64,000 bases of DNA. Source: Acuticoccus yangtzensis. Its GTDB lineage: Bacteria; Pseudomonadota; Alphaproteobacteria; Rhizobiales; Amorphaceae. Positions 51,506 to 61,100 of this stretch are shown piece after piece. The DNA is taken from contig NZ_MJUX01000003.1 in assembly GCF_001927245.1 (NCBI RefSeq), positions 310,001-374,000 of the forward strand. The letters are read 5' to 3'. Under the pieces are notes generated by a model. The model had not been told where the DNA came from, made no database searches, and saw only the letters and a list, made by a program, of their open reading frames with translations. Each line of letters begins with the position of its first letter. Within the stretch, counting starts at the first letter, position 1. The position numbers and the translations under genes were made by a program.

Positions 51506-52393
51506 TCAGCCGCCCTCGCGCTCCTGCCAGACTTTGGCGAGGCGGATGAAATCGGTGACGGGGATGCGCTCGGCGCGCTCCGTCGGCTCCAGTCCGGCCG
51601 CGGCGAGAAGGCCCTCCGGGTCCTGCGTCAGCGATTTCAGGCTGGACCGCAGCATCTTGCGCCGCTGGCCGAAGGCGGCCGCCGTCACCCGCTCCAGCGC
51701 CTTCAGCGGCACGTCATCGGCGGGCTTGGGGTCGATCCGCACAACGCTGGACCACACCTTCGGCGGCGGCACGAAGGCGGCGGGCGACACGTCGAACACC
51801 GAGGTCGCGTGCGCGCGCGCCCCGGTCAGCACCGCGAGGCGGCCATAGTCGCCGCCTCCGGGGGTGGCGACGATCCTGTCCGCCACCTCGCGCTGCACCA
51901 TCACCGTCGCGCTCGCCCACCAGGGAAGCCACGGCCCCGACAGCCAGTCGACGATCAGTGGCGTTCCGACATTATAGGGAAGGTTCGCGCAGATGCTGGC
52001 GCCCGCGGGGGCAAGGGCCGTCCAGTCGGCGGAGAGCGCGTCGGCGGTGACGAGGGTGAGGCGTCCATCCGCCGCGGCGACCAGAGGTGCCAGCACCTCC
52101 GTCGCCCGCAGGTCCTTCTCAACCGCCACTACATAAGCGCCGGCTTTTAGCAGCGACCGGGTGAGGCCGCCGGGGCCGGGGCCGACCTCCACCACAGTTT
52201 CCCCCTCCAGCGGGGCCTCGGCGGAGGCGCCGGGGCGGCGGGCCGTGCGGGCGATCTTGTCGGTCAGGTTCAGGTCGAACAGGAAGTGCTGGCCGAGCGA
52301 CTTGCGGGCCGGAAAGGCCTCGGCCACCACCTCGCGCAGGGGCGGCAGAGCGTCGATCCGCTCCCGCAGACGGGCGAGAGCGCCGTCGGTCAT
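51506..52393 (-). CDS. rsmA: 16S rRNA dimethyladenosine transferase
   Basis: 295 aa. It dimethylates two adenines near the 3' end of 16S rRNA. The start KSLGQHFLFDLNLTDKIA, SAM motif VVEVGPGPGGLTRSL (67-81) and catalytic NLPYNVGTP (137-145) are all intact. It closes the lptF-lptG-lptD-surA-rsmA operon. Confidence 0.97.
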   Translation of the reverse strand: MTDGALARLRERIDALPPLREVVAEAFPARKSLGQHFLFDLNLTDKIARTARRPGASAEAPLEGETVVEVGPGPGGLTRSLLKAGAYVVAVEKDLRATEVLAPLVAAADGRLTLVTADALSADWTALAPAGASICANLPYNVGTPLIVDWLSGPWLPWWASATVMVQREVADRIVATPGGGDYGRLAVLTGARAHATSVFDVSPAAFVPPPKVWSSVVRIDPKPADDVPLKALERVTAAAFGQRRKMLRSSLKSLTQDPEGLLAAAGLEPTERAERIPVTDFIRLAKVWQEREGG

Positions 52394-52418
52394 GTCACGG
52401 TGTCCTCAGCGCGCCGGC

Positions 52419-53342
52419 TTAGCGGATCTCGATCACCGCATCGCGGCGGAGCTGACGCACATATTGCTTGGCGAACACCTCGTTGCGCTCCTCCTGCATG
52501 TCCCGCTCGAGCGACTTCATCGCCGCGTTGGAGGAGCGGATCGGTGTCTTCTTGCACACCGCCAACATCATCAGCCCCTGCTGGGTGGCGATCGGCTCGG
52601 ACAATTTGCCCTCGGCGAGGCCGTCGACCGCGTCGGCCAATTGCTGCGGCAATTCGGCGTGTGTCCGGCGGCCGAAGGGCAGGACCACCACCTCGCGCGT
52701 CTTCTTGGCGATCGGCAGTCCGGTCTCGCACGAGTTGAACTGGCCTCGGACCGAAGCGGCGATGCGCCGCGCCTCGGCCTCGCGGGCCGCGGACGGGTTT
52801 TCCGGCATCGCGACCACGACGCGCGTGAGGTCGTATTCGTAGGAATCGATCACCGTCTCGCCGCCTTCCTGGCGCAGCAGCGCGGCGACGAGGTCCTGCT
52901 CGCTCACCTTCAGCGCCGCCCCGAAGCGCGAACGGGTGATCTGCGCCGTGGCGATTTGCGCCTCCAGCCGGTCGCGCAGGGTCTCGATGTTGACGCCGGC
53001 TTGGCCGAGCGCCTGGGCGAGCTGGGCCGGGCTCAGTTTCACCCGCTTGGCGATGTTGCTGATCGCCCCGTCCACCATGTCCTTGGACACGGTCACGCGC
53101 ATCTTGCGCGCGGCCTCAAGCTGAAGCTCTTCGTCGATCAGCTCATCCAGCGCCATCCGGCTCAAATTGCCGCGTGTACCAGTAATCTGCATCAGCCGTT
53201 GCCGCTGGCTCACGTCGTAGCTGGTGATCGGCTTGCCGTTGACCACGGCTTTGATGGTGGTTTGGGCCATCGCTGCTGTCGAAACCGCAGCGGAGCCCAG
53301 AAGGCCAAGGGCGAGGACGAGGCAAGACGCGATGCGGACCAT
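52419..53342 (-). CDS. surA: SurA-type periplasmic chaperone/peptidyl-prolyl isomerase
   Basis: 307 aa with a signal peptide (hydrophobic about 5-26, ending AMAQ). SurA N-terminal chaperone domain (VNGKPITSYDVSQRQRLMQI ... LDELIDEELQLEAARK), followed by one parvulin-like domain around QLADAVDGLAEGKLSEPIATQQGLMML. Helps fold outer-membrane proteins such as the adjacent LptD. Shorter than the two-parvulin enterobacterial SurA. Confidence 0.88.
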   Translation of the reverse strand: MVRIASCLVLALGLLGSAAVSTAAMAQTTIKAVVNGKPITSYDVSQRQRLMQITGTRGNLSRMALDELIDEELQLEAARKMRVTVSKDMVDGAISNIAKRVKLSPAQLAQALGQAGVNIETLRDRLEAQIATAQITRSRFGAALKVSEQDLVAALLRQEGGETVIDSYEYDLTRVVVAMPENPSAAREAEARRIAASVRGQFNSCETGLPIAKKTREVVVLPFGRRTHAELPQQLADAVDGLAEGKLSEPIATQQGLMMLAVCKKTPIRSSNAAMKSLERDMQEERNEVFAKQYVRQLRRDAVIEIR

Positions 53343-53389
53343 GACGATACTCAGCGGCTGAAGACCGCCCGAGGTAGCCGCAATTGGCG

Positions 53390-55750
53390 TCAGTTATCAA
53401 GTCCGGTGGCGATCGTGCCGTCGCCGATGGTCCTGAGGCCGACGCGGAAGAAGAGCGTCCGGTCGACCGGTTCATCCGGCGATCCGCCATGGTCCTCGGC
53501 ATAGGCGAGCGAGACCGACATGGAGTCGTCGTCATAGGCGACGCCCATGCCGTCACGGATGAGGTCCTGATCCTCGAGGTCGTAGCGCAACTGGCCGAAG
53601 ACCCGGACCCGGTCGAACACGCGCACGGAGGCGGCGCCGTGGAACTCGGACCGGTCGTCGGTCAAGCCGAGGTCGGGCTGAGCGGCCAGGAAGGCGTAGA
53701 CCATGCGCGTCGACACCGGGCCGAGGCGGGCGGAGGCGGAGACTTCGGCGCGTTCCAGGTCCAGCGTCGACTCGTCGAACCGGCCCTTGGCGGAGACGCG
53801 GAAGCCGCCGTTGGTGTCGAAGGTCAGCGCCGCCACGAGGTCGGAGCGGTCGCTGCCGAGGCCGGAATCGCCGGTCGAGTCGAGGATGTCCGGCACGCGG
53901 TAGGAGTTGCGCCCGCCGAGGTGGTAGGTCTGGCCGACCATCGCGCTGAGGAAGGCGCCGGAATAGGTCTGCACCGTGTAGCGCATGCCGACCGTGCCGC
54001 GGATGCCGCCTTCCACCCGGTCGTAGCCGGAGAAGCGGGACGGGCCGAACAGGTTGGTGTCGTCGAACACCACCGACTGCGCGTCTTCGTTCGGCAGATC
54101 GCCGATATAGGTCTCGTTCGGGCGCACGATGATTTCGGCGATCGGCTCGATCGTCTGCGTGCCCCAGTTCGCGGCGATCAGCCACGGCCAGCGGTAGAGG
54201 AGGCCGGCGTAGGGCATGGCGCGGCCGATCACCGGGTCCTCGGTCAGCGCGTCGACATTGTGGTCGCGGTTGTCGACGAAGAAGACGTCGCCGCGCAGGC
54301 CGGCATAAGGCGTCAGCACTTGGCCGAGCGGGGCGATGATCTGCTTGCGCCACGTCGCCTCGGCGCTTCCCCGCGTGAAGGTGCCTTCCACGCCGCGGAA
54401 GCGCGGGGTCAGAACGCCGTCCACCATCGCGCCGAACGCATCGGTCTCCTGACGCGACAGGGAGGTGAGGTTGAACTTGTAGGCGAGCTCTCCCGACAGG
54501 ACGGCGCCGTCGTAAACGCCCTCATAGTCGATCGCCGGATGCACGTAGGCCTGTTTTCCCTGCAGCTTCGAGCCGACGTCGGAGAAGGGGGCGGGCGGGT
54601 TCAGGACGTCGCCGGAGGAATAGTCCTCCTGCAGGATGCGGAAGGCCCACATCCGCGCCTCGAAATGATTGCGCTCACCAAAGCCTTCCAGGAACAGCGT
54701 CGTCGGCGCGGTCAGCGCATCGCCCGAGGTCTGCTTGTAGTCCGACAGGTAGCGGCGGTCCGTCGAAACGGTCGACTCCCAGCCCCAGCGCCACATCGGG
54801 TTGAGGTAGAATTCACCGTTGGTGGTGACGGAGCCGCGCCATTTGCGGTTGCCGCCCGCCTCCTCGAACGCATCGGGGTCGAGCTGGTAGATGCCGGTGC
54901 CGCGCACCATGAAGTTGCCGCTGGCGAGTCGCTGACGATACTCGATGTCGCCGAACAGGCCCTGGCGCGTCAGCGGGGTGGCCGCCACCGTCACATCGGC
55001 GGAGGGCCCCAGCGTCTGGAAATAGGGAACGCGCACGCCCGCGCCGAGGAGGTTGGAGGCGACGAAGGTCGGCACCAGGAAGCCGGAGCTGCGGCGCACC
55101 GTGGGGTCGGGGATGGAGAAGGTCGGCAGCACCGCCACCGTCTGGCCGAAGAGGTCGAACTGCGCCTTCTCGAAGGTCAGACGCTTGTCGGTCTCGTTGT
55201 AGATGACGCGGCGGGCCTGGATCTGCCAGGTGGGCGCTCTCTCGGGCCGGCGGCGGCAGGTGTAGCAGGCGGTATAGCCGGCATCCTCGAACACGGTCAC
55301 CGCGCCGGACCGCTCGGCGCTGTTGGCGGCGAGGCGCGTGCGGTAGATCGTGTCGACGCGAAGGCCCCTGAGGAACCCTTCCTTCATGTCGTCGCTGAGC
55401 GTGACATATTCGGCGAAGACGATGTTGCCTTCCGGCTCCTCCAGCCGTGCCCCACCGGTCGCGAAGAAACGGTCGGTCGCCTTCTCGTAGACGACGCGGT
55501 TCGCGAAGAGCTGGTAGCCGGCATATTCGATGAACACGTTGCCGGTGGCGACCGCGTTGCCGGTCTGCGTGTCGTAGATCAGCTCGTTGGCTTCCAGCAG
55601 CAGCGGCTCGTCCTGCTGTTGGAGGGCGGCGACGTCCTGGAACTGTGCCGCGGCCGGCGAAAGGCTGGCGCTGGTGAGGAGCGCGCCGGGGAGGGCGAGC
55701 GTGCCCGTGAGGGCGAGGGCGAAGAGAGTGCCGAAGCGGGACCGACCCAT
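53390..55750 (-). CDS. lptD: LPS assembly outer-membrane protein LptD
   Basis: 786 aa with an N-terminal signal sequence. An OstA/LptA-like periplasmic jellyroll (LLEANELIYDTQTGNAVATGNVFIEY) leads into a large beta-barrel. The barrel carries the conserved pattern around VPTFSIPDPTVRRSSGFLVP. It inserts lipopolysaccharide into the outer leaflet. Two Cys (CYTC) lie in the N-terminal part. It directly follows lptG. Confidence 0.95.
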   Translation of the reverse strand: MGRSRFGTLFALALTGTLALPGALLTSASLSPAAAQFQDVAALQQQDEPLLLEANELIYDTQTGNAVATGNVFIEYAGYQLFANRVVYEKATDRFFATGGARLEEPEGNIVFAEYVTLSDDMKEGFLRGLRVDTIYRTRLAANSAERSGAVTVFEDAGYTACYTCRRRPERAPTWQIQARRVIYNETDKRLTFEKAQFDLFGQTVAVLPTFSIPDPTVRRSSGFLVPTFVASNLLGAGVRVPYFQTLGPSADVTVAATPLTRQGLFGDIEYRQRLASGNFMVRGTGIYQLDPDAFEEAGGNRKWRGSVTTNGEFYLNPMWRWGWESTVSTDRRYLSDYKQTSGDALTAPTTLFLEGFGERNHFEARMWAFRILQEDYSSGDVLNPPAPFSDVGSKLQGKQAYVHPAIDYEGVYDGAVLSGELAYKFNLTSLSRQETDAFGAMVDGVLTPRFRGVEGTFTRGSAEATWRKQIIAPLGQVLTPYAGLRGDVFFVDNRDHNVDALTEDPVIGRAMPYAGLLYRWPWLIAANWGTQTIEPIAEIIVRPNETYIGDLPNEDAQSVVFDDTNLFGPSRFSGYDRVEGGIRGTVGMRYTVQTYSGAFLSAMVGQTYHLGGRNSYRVPDILDSTGDSGLGSDRSDLVAALTFDTNGGFRVSAKGRFDESTLDLERAEVSASARLGPVSTRMVYAFLAAQPDLGLTDDRSEFHGAASVRVFDRVRVFGQLRYDLEDQDLIRDGMGVAYDDDSMSVSLAYAEDHGGSPDEPVDRTLFFRVGLRTIGDGTIATGLDN

Positions 55751-56866
55751 CTAGCCGTCCTCGCTGTAGAGCAGCGCGGTGGCGCCGAAGAGGGTGGCGG
55801 CGAGGCCCGGCATCCAGGCGGCGAGCAGCGGCGGCACCGCACCCGCTTCGCCGAGGTCCGAGGCGACCGCGGAGGCGATGTAGAGCGTGAATCCGGCGAC
55901 GACACCGCCGACAACGGCGCGCGTGACACCGCCGAGGCGCACCATGCGAAGCGAAACCGATGCGGCGATCAGCACCATGGCGGAGAGGAGAAGAGGGCGG
56001 GCGAGAAGCATCTGGTACTGAAGCGCGAAACGATGGGCGGGAAGGCCGGCGCGCTCGGCAAGCTGGACCGCCGCAGGCAGGTTCCAGAACGAGATCGCGT
56101 CCGGCCGGGCGACCGCCTCGCGCACCTCGATCGGGGTGAGGGCGGTCGGAAGGTCGACGATGAGGTCCTCGGTGCGGTTGCCGTCCGCATCGTAGCGGGC
56201 GACGCCCAGCATGCGCCATGCGCCGTCGCCGAGGGTGGCCGTATCGGCTTCGAGGCGGCCGATGAAATGCTCCTGCCGGTCGAACAGGTGCGCTTCCACG
56301 TTGTAGAGCGTGAGGCCGTCCGCCGATGCGGCGCCCGCATGCATGATCGACGGTCCGTCCGAGCCGTCCTGGCGGAACCAGATGGAGGACCCGCCGGTCA
56401 GCGTCAGCGCCTCCTTGCCGCGCACCTGGGCGACCAGCTCGTCCGACCGCTCGCGCCCGGCGGCGGAGATCGGGTTGTAGAGCGTCGTCGTGACGATGCC
56501 GATGCCGGCCACCACCAGCACCGCCGGGGCGACGAACTGCCAGGCCGAGATGCCGGCGCCGCGCATCACCGCCAGCTCCAGCCGCCGGTTGAGGGCGAGG
56601 AAGGCGAAGATCGCCCCGAAGAGCACGGCGAAGGGGAGAAATTCTTCGGTGAGCGAGGGCGTCTTGTAGAACGAGGCCAGGACGGCCGTCGCCGCGCTGA
56701 ATGTATCGCGGTCGACCGTGCGGCGGATCAGCTCCACCGCGTCGGCAAGGAAGATGATGAAGGTACCGAGCACGAAGAAGCCGACGATCCAGCGCAGGAA
56801 CGTCATGCCGATATAGACCGCGAGGACGCGCCCTGTGCCGATCCCGCTCACCCCCAGCGCGCTCAT
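55751..56866 (-). CDS. lptG: LPS export ABC permease LptG
   Basis: 371 aa. YjgP/YjgQ family: helices near both ends flank a periplasmic jellyroll. Landmarks are FLRWIVGFFVLGTFIIFLADAVELIRR and RRLELAVMRGAGISAW. Pairs with LptF and the LptB ATPase (not in the window) to extract LPS. It overlaps the end of lptF by four bases. Confidence 0.95.
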   Translation of the reverse strand: MSALGVSGIGTGRVLAVYIGMTFLRWIVGFFVLGTFIIFLADAVELIRRTVDRDTFSAATAVLASFYKTPSLTEEFLPFAVLFGAIFAFLALNRRLELAVMRGAGISAWQFVAPAVLVVAGIGIVTTTLYNPISAAGRERSDELVAQVRGKEALTLTGGSSIWFRQDGSDGPSIMHAGAASADGLTLYNVEAHLFDRQEHFIGRLEADTATLGDGAWRMLGVARYDADGNRTEDLIVDLPTALTPIEVREAVARPDAISFWNLPAAVQLAERAGLPAHRFALQYQMLLARPLLLSAMVLIAASVSLRMVRLGGVTRAVVGGVVAGFTLYIASAVASDLGEAGAVPPLLAAWMPGLAATLFGATALLYSEDG

Positions 56867-58032
56867 GCGGCAGCCCCTTCGCGCGGCTTGGCGAGCCGCC
56901 CGGCGAGGGAGACCAGGGCGTGGGCCCAGCGCTCGTGGAAGGTGATCTGACGATCGCTGAGGATCATCAGGAAGGCCGCGGCGCCGATGACGGCGAGGAG
57001 CACATAGGACATGTACGCCATCGCCGGGGTCTGCTCGGCCGCCAGCAGCGTGCCGTAGACCGAGGCGCGGATGGCCGCCACCGCGATCCCCGCGGCGATG
57101 ATGCCCGCCATGCGCCCCTGCCGGTGCATCCGCGGATCACCCACGAAGAGGAAGACGACGAGCGCATAGACGAACGGGGCCAGCGGCTGCGACAGGCGGT
57201 CGTGCACCTCAATCGCGAATTGAGGCTCGCGGCCGGCGCGGTAGGTGTCGTCCTCCGTCGCGGGGGCGAGAAGCTCGAACAGTGTCCGCTCGGACGGGCG
57301 GAAGGTGGTCTGCACCGGCCCGGAGTTCAGCGCCGACAGGTCGAAGGCGTAGGCGTCGAACGCGACCACCGTCAGCTCGTCCGATGGGCGTTCCATCCGC
57401 TGCACGCTGCCGTTGGTCATCACCAGGAGGACGTTGCCGTCGGTCTCCACCACACGGCCCGTTTCGGCGAGATAAGTGACGTCGCTGGACGCGGACCGGC
57501 GATCGTCGAGCACCAGCCCCGTCAGCGTTCCGTCGGCCAGCCGGTCGCGGATGTGGACGGTCATGCCGTCGTCGATTTCGATGAACCGTCCAGGCTGGAC
57601 GATGGACGAGACCACGTCGGCGCGGATCTCGGTGATCATCACCCGCGCTTTGGCAAGGCCGAGCGGGCCGAGATAGAAGGCCCCCGCCGCAACCAGCAGC
57701 GCGCAGACCGTGGCGGCCACCATGGCCGGGAACAGGAGCCGCATCCGGCCCGCGCCCGCCGCGCCGATCACCACCAGCTCCGAATCACGGTTCATCGTGT
57801 CGTAGACGACGACCATGGCGATGACGAAGGCGATCGGCGCCAGAAGCGTGACGAGGTAGGGGACGGCGAGGCCCGTCAATTCGAAAAAGGCCAGGAAAGC
57901 CTGACCCTTGGCCGTCACCAGGTCGAGGCGCTGCAGAGCCTGGGTGGACCAGATGATTCCGGTCAGCACCAGGAGACCCGCCGGGAACAAGGTCAGGATC
58001 CGCTTTGCCGTATACCAACTGATGAGCGGCAT
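56863..58032 (-). CDS. lptF: LPS export ABC permease LptF
   Basis: 389 aa. YjgP/YjgQ family protein with the ETGLAVPYLVTLLAPIAFVIAMVVVYDTMNRDSELVVIGAAG region typical of LptF/LptG. First gene of the outer-membrane biogenesis operon, divergent from pepA. A short C-terminal extension is rich in Ala. Confidence 0.95.
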   Translation of the reverse strand: MPLISWYTAKRILTLFPAGLLVLTGIIWSTQALQRLDLVTAKGQAFLAFFELTGLAVPYLVTLLAPIAFVIAMVVVYDTMNRDSELVVIGAAGAGRMRLLFPAMVAATVCALLVAAGAFYLGPLGLAKARVMITEIRADVVSSIVQPGRFIEIDDGMTVHIRDRLADGTLTGLVLDDRRSASSDVTYLAETGRVVETDGNVLLVMTNGSVQRMERPSDELTVVAFDAYAFDLSALNSGPVQTTFRPSERTLFELLAPATEDDTYRAGREPQFAIEVHDRLSQPLAPFVYALVVFLFVGDPRMHRQGRMAGIIAAGIAVAAIRASVYGTLLAAEQTPAMAYMSYVLLAVIGAAAFLMILSDRQITFHERWAHALVSLAGRLAKPREGAAA

Positions 58033-58246
58033 CCACCTTCCACACGCGAACGATTCGACACAGCGGCCCTGATGATGGACCCGATCACAATCGGCCTACA
58101 CCATGGTTCCACAGGGTTGAAGTTTCGTGTCGCCCTTAACGTCAAACAAGCGCCGATCGTGGCGCCGATGCCGCACTTCCTCCACCTGTTGTCTCAGAGC
58201 CACAAACTGGATTACCTCCGAGGGAATTGCTGAAAGGACCGCGATC
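58033..58246. promoter_or_regulatory. Divergent promoter region between lptF and pepA
   Basis: 214 bases between divergent starts; it should drive both the LPS-export operon and pepA-GST-holC. A TTGAAG box near 58116 is a possible -35 for pepA but no convincing -10 was identified. Confidence 0.4.
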
Positions 58247-59740
58247 GTGAGTGTGCCGACCATCCAGTTCCGCCCCGTGGAGTTGCCCGCCTCCGGGACG
58301 CTCGTCGTGTTCGCCGCCGACGGGATGACCCTGGGCGAGAGCGCCCGCCGCGCCGACGAGGCCAGCGACGGCCTGATCACCGCCGCCGCCGAGGCGCAGG
58401 GCTTCAAGGGCAAGCGCTTCGCAACGTTGACGATTCCTCTGCCACGCGGTCTCTCCGCACGCGCCCTCGTGGTGGTCGGCCTCGGCGATGTGGCCAAGCT
58501 TGGCGAGGCGGATTGGGCCAAGCTCGGCGGCACCGTCGCAGGCGCGCTTCCCTCCGGCCCCGACACCGACGTGACCGTCTTCGCCGAAGGCCCCGAGGGC
58601 GCGCTGACGGCCGAGCAGGCCGCCGACATCGCCCTCGGCATCGTCCTGCGCTCCTACACCTTCGACATCTACAAGAAGAAGCCGTCCGACGAGCCGGATC
58701 CGGCCCCCCGCGCGGTGACCCTCTGCGTCGCCTCCACCGCCGCCGTCGAGGCGCGCTGGCAGGCCGTGGAGGCGATCGCCGCGGGCACCATGGCCGCCCG
58801 CGACCTCGTCAACGAGCCGGCCAACGTCCTCGGCCCGGTGGAATTCGCCGCCAGAGCCGCGGCGCTCGCCGATCTCGGCGTCGAGATCACCGTGATGGAG
58901 CCCGCCGAGCTCGAAGAGCTGGACATGAAGATGCTGCTCGGCGTGGCGCAGGGCTCCGAGCGCCCGGCCCGCGTCGTTCTGATGCAGTGGAAGGGCGGGG
59001 CCGAAGGGGCCGCGCCGGTCGCCCTCGTCGGCAAAGGCGTGGTGTTCGACACCGGCGGCATCTCCATCAAGCCCGCGGGCGGCATGGAGGACATGAAGGG
59101 CGACATGGGCGGCGCCGCCGCTGTCGTCGGCACCATGACCGCCATCGCCAAGCGCAAGGCAAAGGCGAATGTCATCGGCATCATCGGCCTCGTCGAGAAC
59201 ATGCCCGACGGCAAGGCCCAGCGCCCCGGTGACATCGTGCGCTCCAAGTCCGGCCAGACGGTGGAGATCATCAACACCGACGCCGAAGGCCGCCTCGTCC
59301 TCGGCGACCTGTTGACCTACACGATCGACCGCTTCTCGCCCGCCGTCACCATCGACCTCGCGACGCTGACGGGCGCCATCATCGTCGCCCTCGGCCACTT
59401 CCACGCCGGGCTCTACGCGACCGAGGACGACACGGCCGCCAAACTCCTCGCCGCCGGCACCGCGACCGGCGACCAGGTGTGGCGCATGCCGCTCTCCAAG
59501 GACTATGACGGCCTCATCGATTCCAAGGTGGCCGACATGAAGAACACCGGCGGCCGCTCCGCCGGGTCGATCACCGCCGCACAGTTCCTGAAGCGCTATG
59601 TCGGCGAGACCAACTGGGTCCACATCGACCTTGCAGGCACCGCGATGGGCGGGCCGACGACCGAGATCAGCCGCACCTTCGGCTCCGGCTGGGGCGTGCG
59701 TCTCCTGGAGCGCTACATTGCCGACAACTTCGAGGGCTGA
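58247..59740 (+). CDS. pepA: Leucyl aminopeptidase (M17)
   Basis: 497 aa from GTG 58247, after AAAGGA. Two-metal M17 enzyme: KGVVFDTGGISIKP near 262-276 and the signature NTDAEGRLVLGD near 343-354. The upstream frame to 58127 is not M17-like. It removes N-terminal residues from peptides and may bind DNA as in E. coli PepA. The next gene starts three bases after its stop. Confidence 0.95.
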   Translation: MSVPTIQFRPVELPASGTLVVFAADGMTLGESARRADEASDGLITAAAEAQGFKGKRFATLTIPLPRGLSARALVVVGLGDVAKLGEADWAKLGGTVAGALPSGPDTDVTVFAEGPEGALTAEQAADIALGIVLRSYTFDIYKKKPSDEPDPAPRAVTLCVASTAAVEARWQAVEAIAAGTMAARDLVNEPANVLGPVEFAARAAALADLGVEITVMEPAELEELDMKMLLGVAQGSERPARVVLMQWKGGAEGAAPVALVGKGVVFDTGGISIKPAGGMEDMKGDMGGAAAVVGTMTAIAKRKAKANVIGIIGLVENMPDGKAQRPGDIVRSKSGQTVEIINTDAEGRLVLGDLLTYTIDRFSPAVTIDLATLTGAIIVALGHFHAGLYATEDDTAAKLLAAGTATGDQVWRMPLSKDYDGLIDSKVADMKNTGGRSAGSITAAQFLKRYVGETNWVHIDLAGTAMGGPTTEISRTFGSGWGVRLLERYIADNFEG

Positions 59741-59743
59741 GCG

Positions 59744-60352
59744 GTGAAACTCTACTCCAAGACGCTCTCACCTTTCGGTCGCACCGTGTCCATCGTCGCC
59801 CTCGAGCTGGGGCTGGCGGAGGACATCGAAGAGATCGACACCACGGTGAAGCCGACCGCGCCCAACACCGCGTTCCAGGCGTTGACGCCGATGCGCAAGA
59901 TCCCCGCGCTCGCCACCGACGACGGCCTCGTCCTCACCGATTCGCCGGTGATCGTGGACTATCTGTGCGCCCGTGTCGGTGATAAGCGCGTGCTCGGCCG
60001 TGGCACCCCGGCCGAGTGGAAGATCCGCGCCGACTATGCCCTGACACGCGCCGCCACCGAGTGCGCCGTCGCCGGCCGCTACGAGACCGCCGTGCGCCCC
60101 GCCGACAAGGTGTGGGACGCCTGGGTCGACGATCTCGCCGACAAGGTCCGCGCCGTCCTCGCCGTCCTCGAGGCGGCGCCGCCCGACCACGGCGGTGCCC
60201 TGACGGTGGCCGACATCTCCCTCGGCGTGCTCCTCGAATATCTCGACGGGCGCTATGGCGGGCTGTGGCGGGCGGATCATCCGAACCTCGTCGCCTGGCT
60301 GGCGCCGCTGTCGGCCCACCCGTCCTTCGTCGCCACCAAGCCCACATTCTGA
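59744..60352 (+). CDS. Glutathione S-transferase family protein
   Basis: 202 aa from GTG 59744. Thioredoxin-fold N-terminus (KLYSKTLSPFGRTVSIVALEL) with the cis-Pro region RKIPAL and the DSPVIVDYL motif that contacts glutathione; helical C-terminal domain from about 85. Stress or detoxification function; substrate unknown. Between pepA and holC in one operon. Confidence 0.9.
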   Translation: MKLYSKTLSPFGRTVSIVALELGLAEDIEEIDTTVKPTAPNTAFQALTPMRKIPALATDDGLVLTDSPVIVDYLCARVGDKRVLGRGTPAEWKIRADYALTRAATECAVAGRYETAVRPADKVWDAWVDDLADKVRAVLAVLEAAPPDHGGALTVADISLGVLLEYLDGRYGGLWRADHPNLVAWLAPLSAHPSFVATKPTF

Positions 60353-60361
60353 CCAGGCGCC

Positions 60362-60808
60362 GTGGCCGAGGTCCTGTTCTATCACCTGGAGCGGCAGCGC
60401 CTGGAAGACGTGCTGCCGACCCTCCTGGAGCGGACCCTCGCCCGCGGCTGGCGCGCCGTGGTCGAGGTCACCGAGCCGATGCGCTGCGACGACCTCGACC
60501 GCTTCCTGTGGACCTTCCGTGACGACAGCTTCCTGCCGCATGGCATCGCCGACGCCAACGCCGCCGAGCATCCCGTCGTGATCCTCACCGGGCCGGACAA
60601 CCCGAACGGCGCCAACGTGCGCTTCCTCGCCGACCGCGCCGAGCCCGGCGACATCACGGGGTACGACCGTGTGGTGATGCTCTTCTCCGCCGACGATCCC
60701 GACGCCGTCGCCGCCGCCCGAGGCTTCTGGAAGCCGTTGAAGGCCGCCGGGCATGAGGTGACCTATTGGCGTCAGTCGCCCTCCGGGGCGTGGGAGAAGA
60801 AGGGGTAG
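60362..60808 (+). CDS. holC: DNA polymerase III subunit chi
   Basis: 148 aa from GTG 60362. HolC family: VLFYHLERQRLEDVLPTLLERTLARGWRAVV, DRFLWTFRDDSFLPHG and PVVILTG. It links the clamp loader to single-strand binding protein. Co-transcribed with pepA and the GST, a common alphaproteobacterial order. Confidence 0.95.
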   Translation: MAEVLFYHLERQRLEDVLPTLLERTLARGWRAVVEVTEPMRCDDLDRFLWTFRDDSFLPHGIADANAAEHPVVILTGPDNPNGANVRFLADRAEPGDITGYDRVVMLFSADDPDAVAAARGFWKPLKAAGHEVTYWRQSPSGAWEKKG

Positions 60809-60844
60809 GGCGCTCCGGAACTCACCAGGGAACAGTGGGCCCGC

Positions 60845-60985
60845 CTGTTCCCCGAAGCCGTCCATCGCTGATTGAGCCCTGAAGCCGATGCGGCACCGCC
60901 GCAAGGCACGCTTCGCTCTACGGCCTTGCGGCGGCACCGCATCGACTTCCTGTCGGGCTCAGCGATGGACGGCTCCGGGGAACAG
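60845..60985. repeat. 141-bp imperfect inverted repeat downstream of holC
   Basis: A left arm of about 63 bases beginning CTGTTCCCCGAAGCCGTCC matches, with a few mismatches and small bulges, the reverse complement of a right arm ending GGACGGCTCCGGGGAACAG. A loop of about 15 bases lies between them. The arms share CCGATGCGGCACCGCCGCAA-like inner segments. It sits in the 292-base gap between holC and the convergent glycosyltransferase gene. A second copy was not seen in the window. It could be a palindromic extragenic element, a small non-autonomous mobile element or a bidirectional terminator. Confidence 0.7.
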
Positions 60986-61100
60986 GCTGCGGCGGGGCCT
61001 GTCCGCCAGGTGGGGGCGCGGCAAGATGGGGTGCGGCGAGGCGAGGCGCGGCGCAGCTCGGGCGAGGGGGCGGCCTCGGCCTTGTGGGAGAAAGGCCGTG

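Noticed and set aside
59768-60937. 389-aa antisense frame over the GST and holC genes
   Set aside because: His/Gly-rich shadow of well-supported genes on the plus strand.
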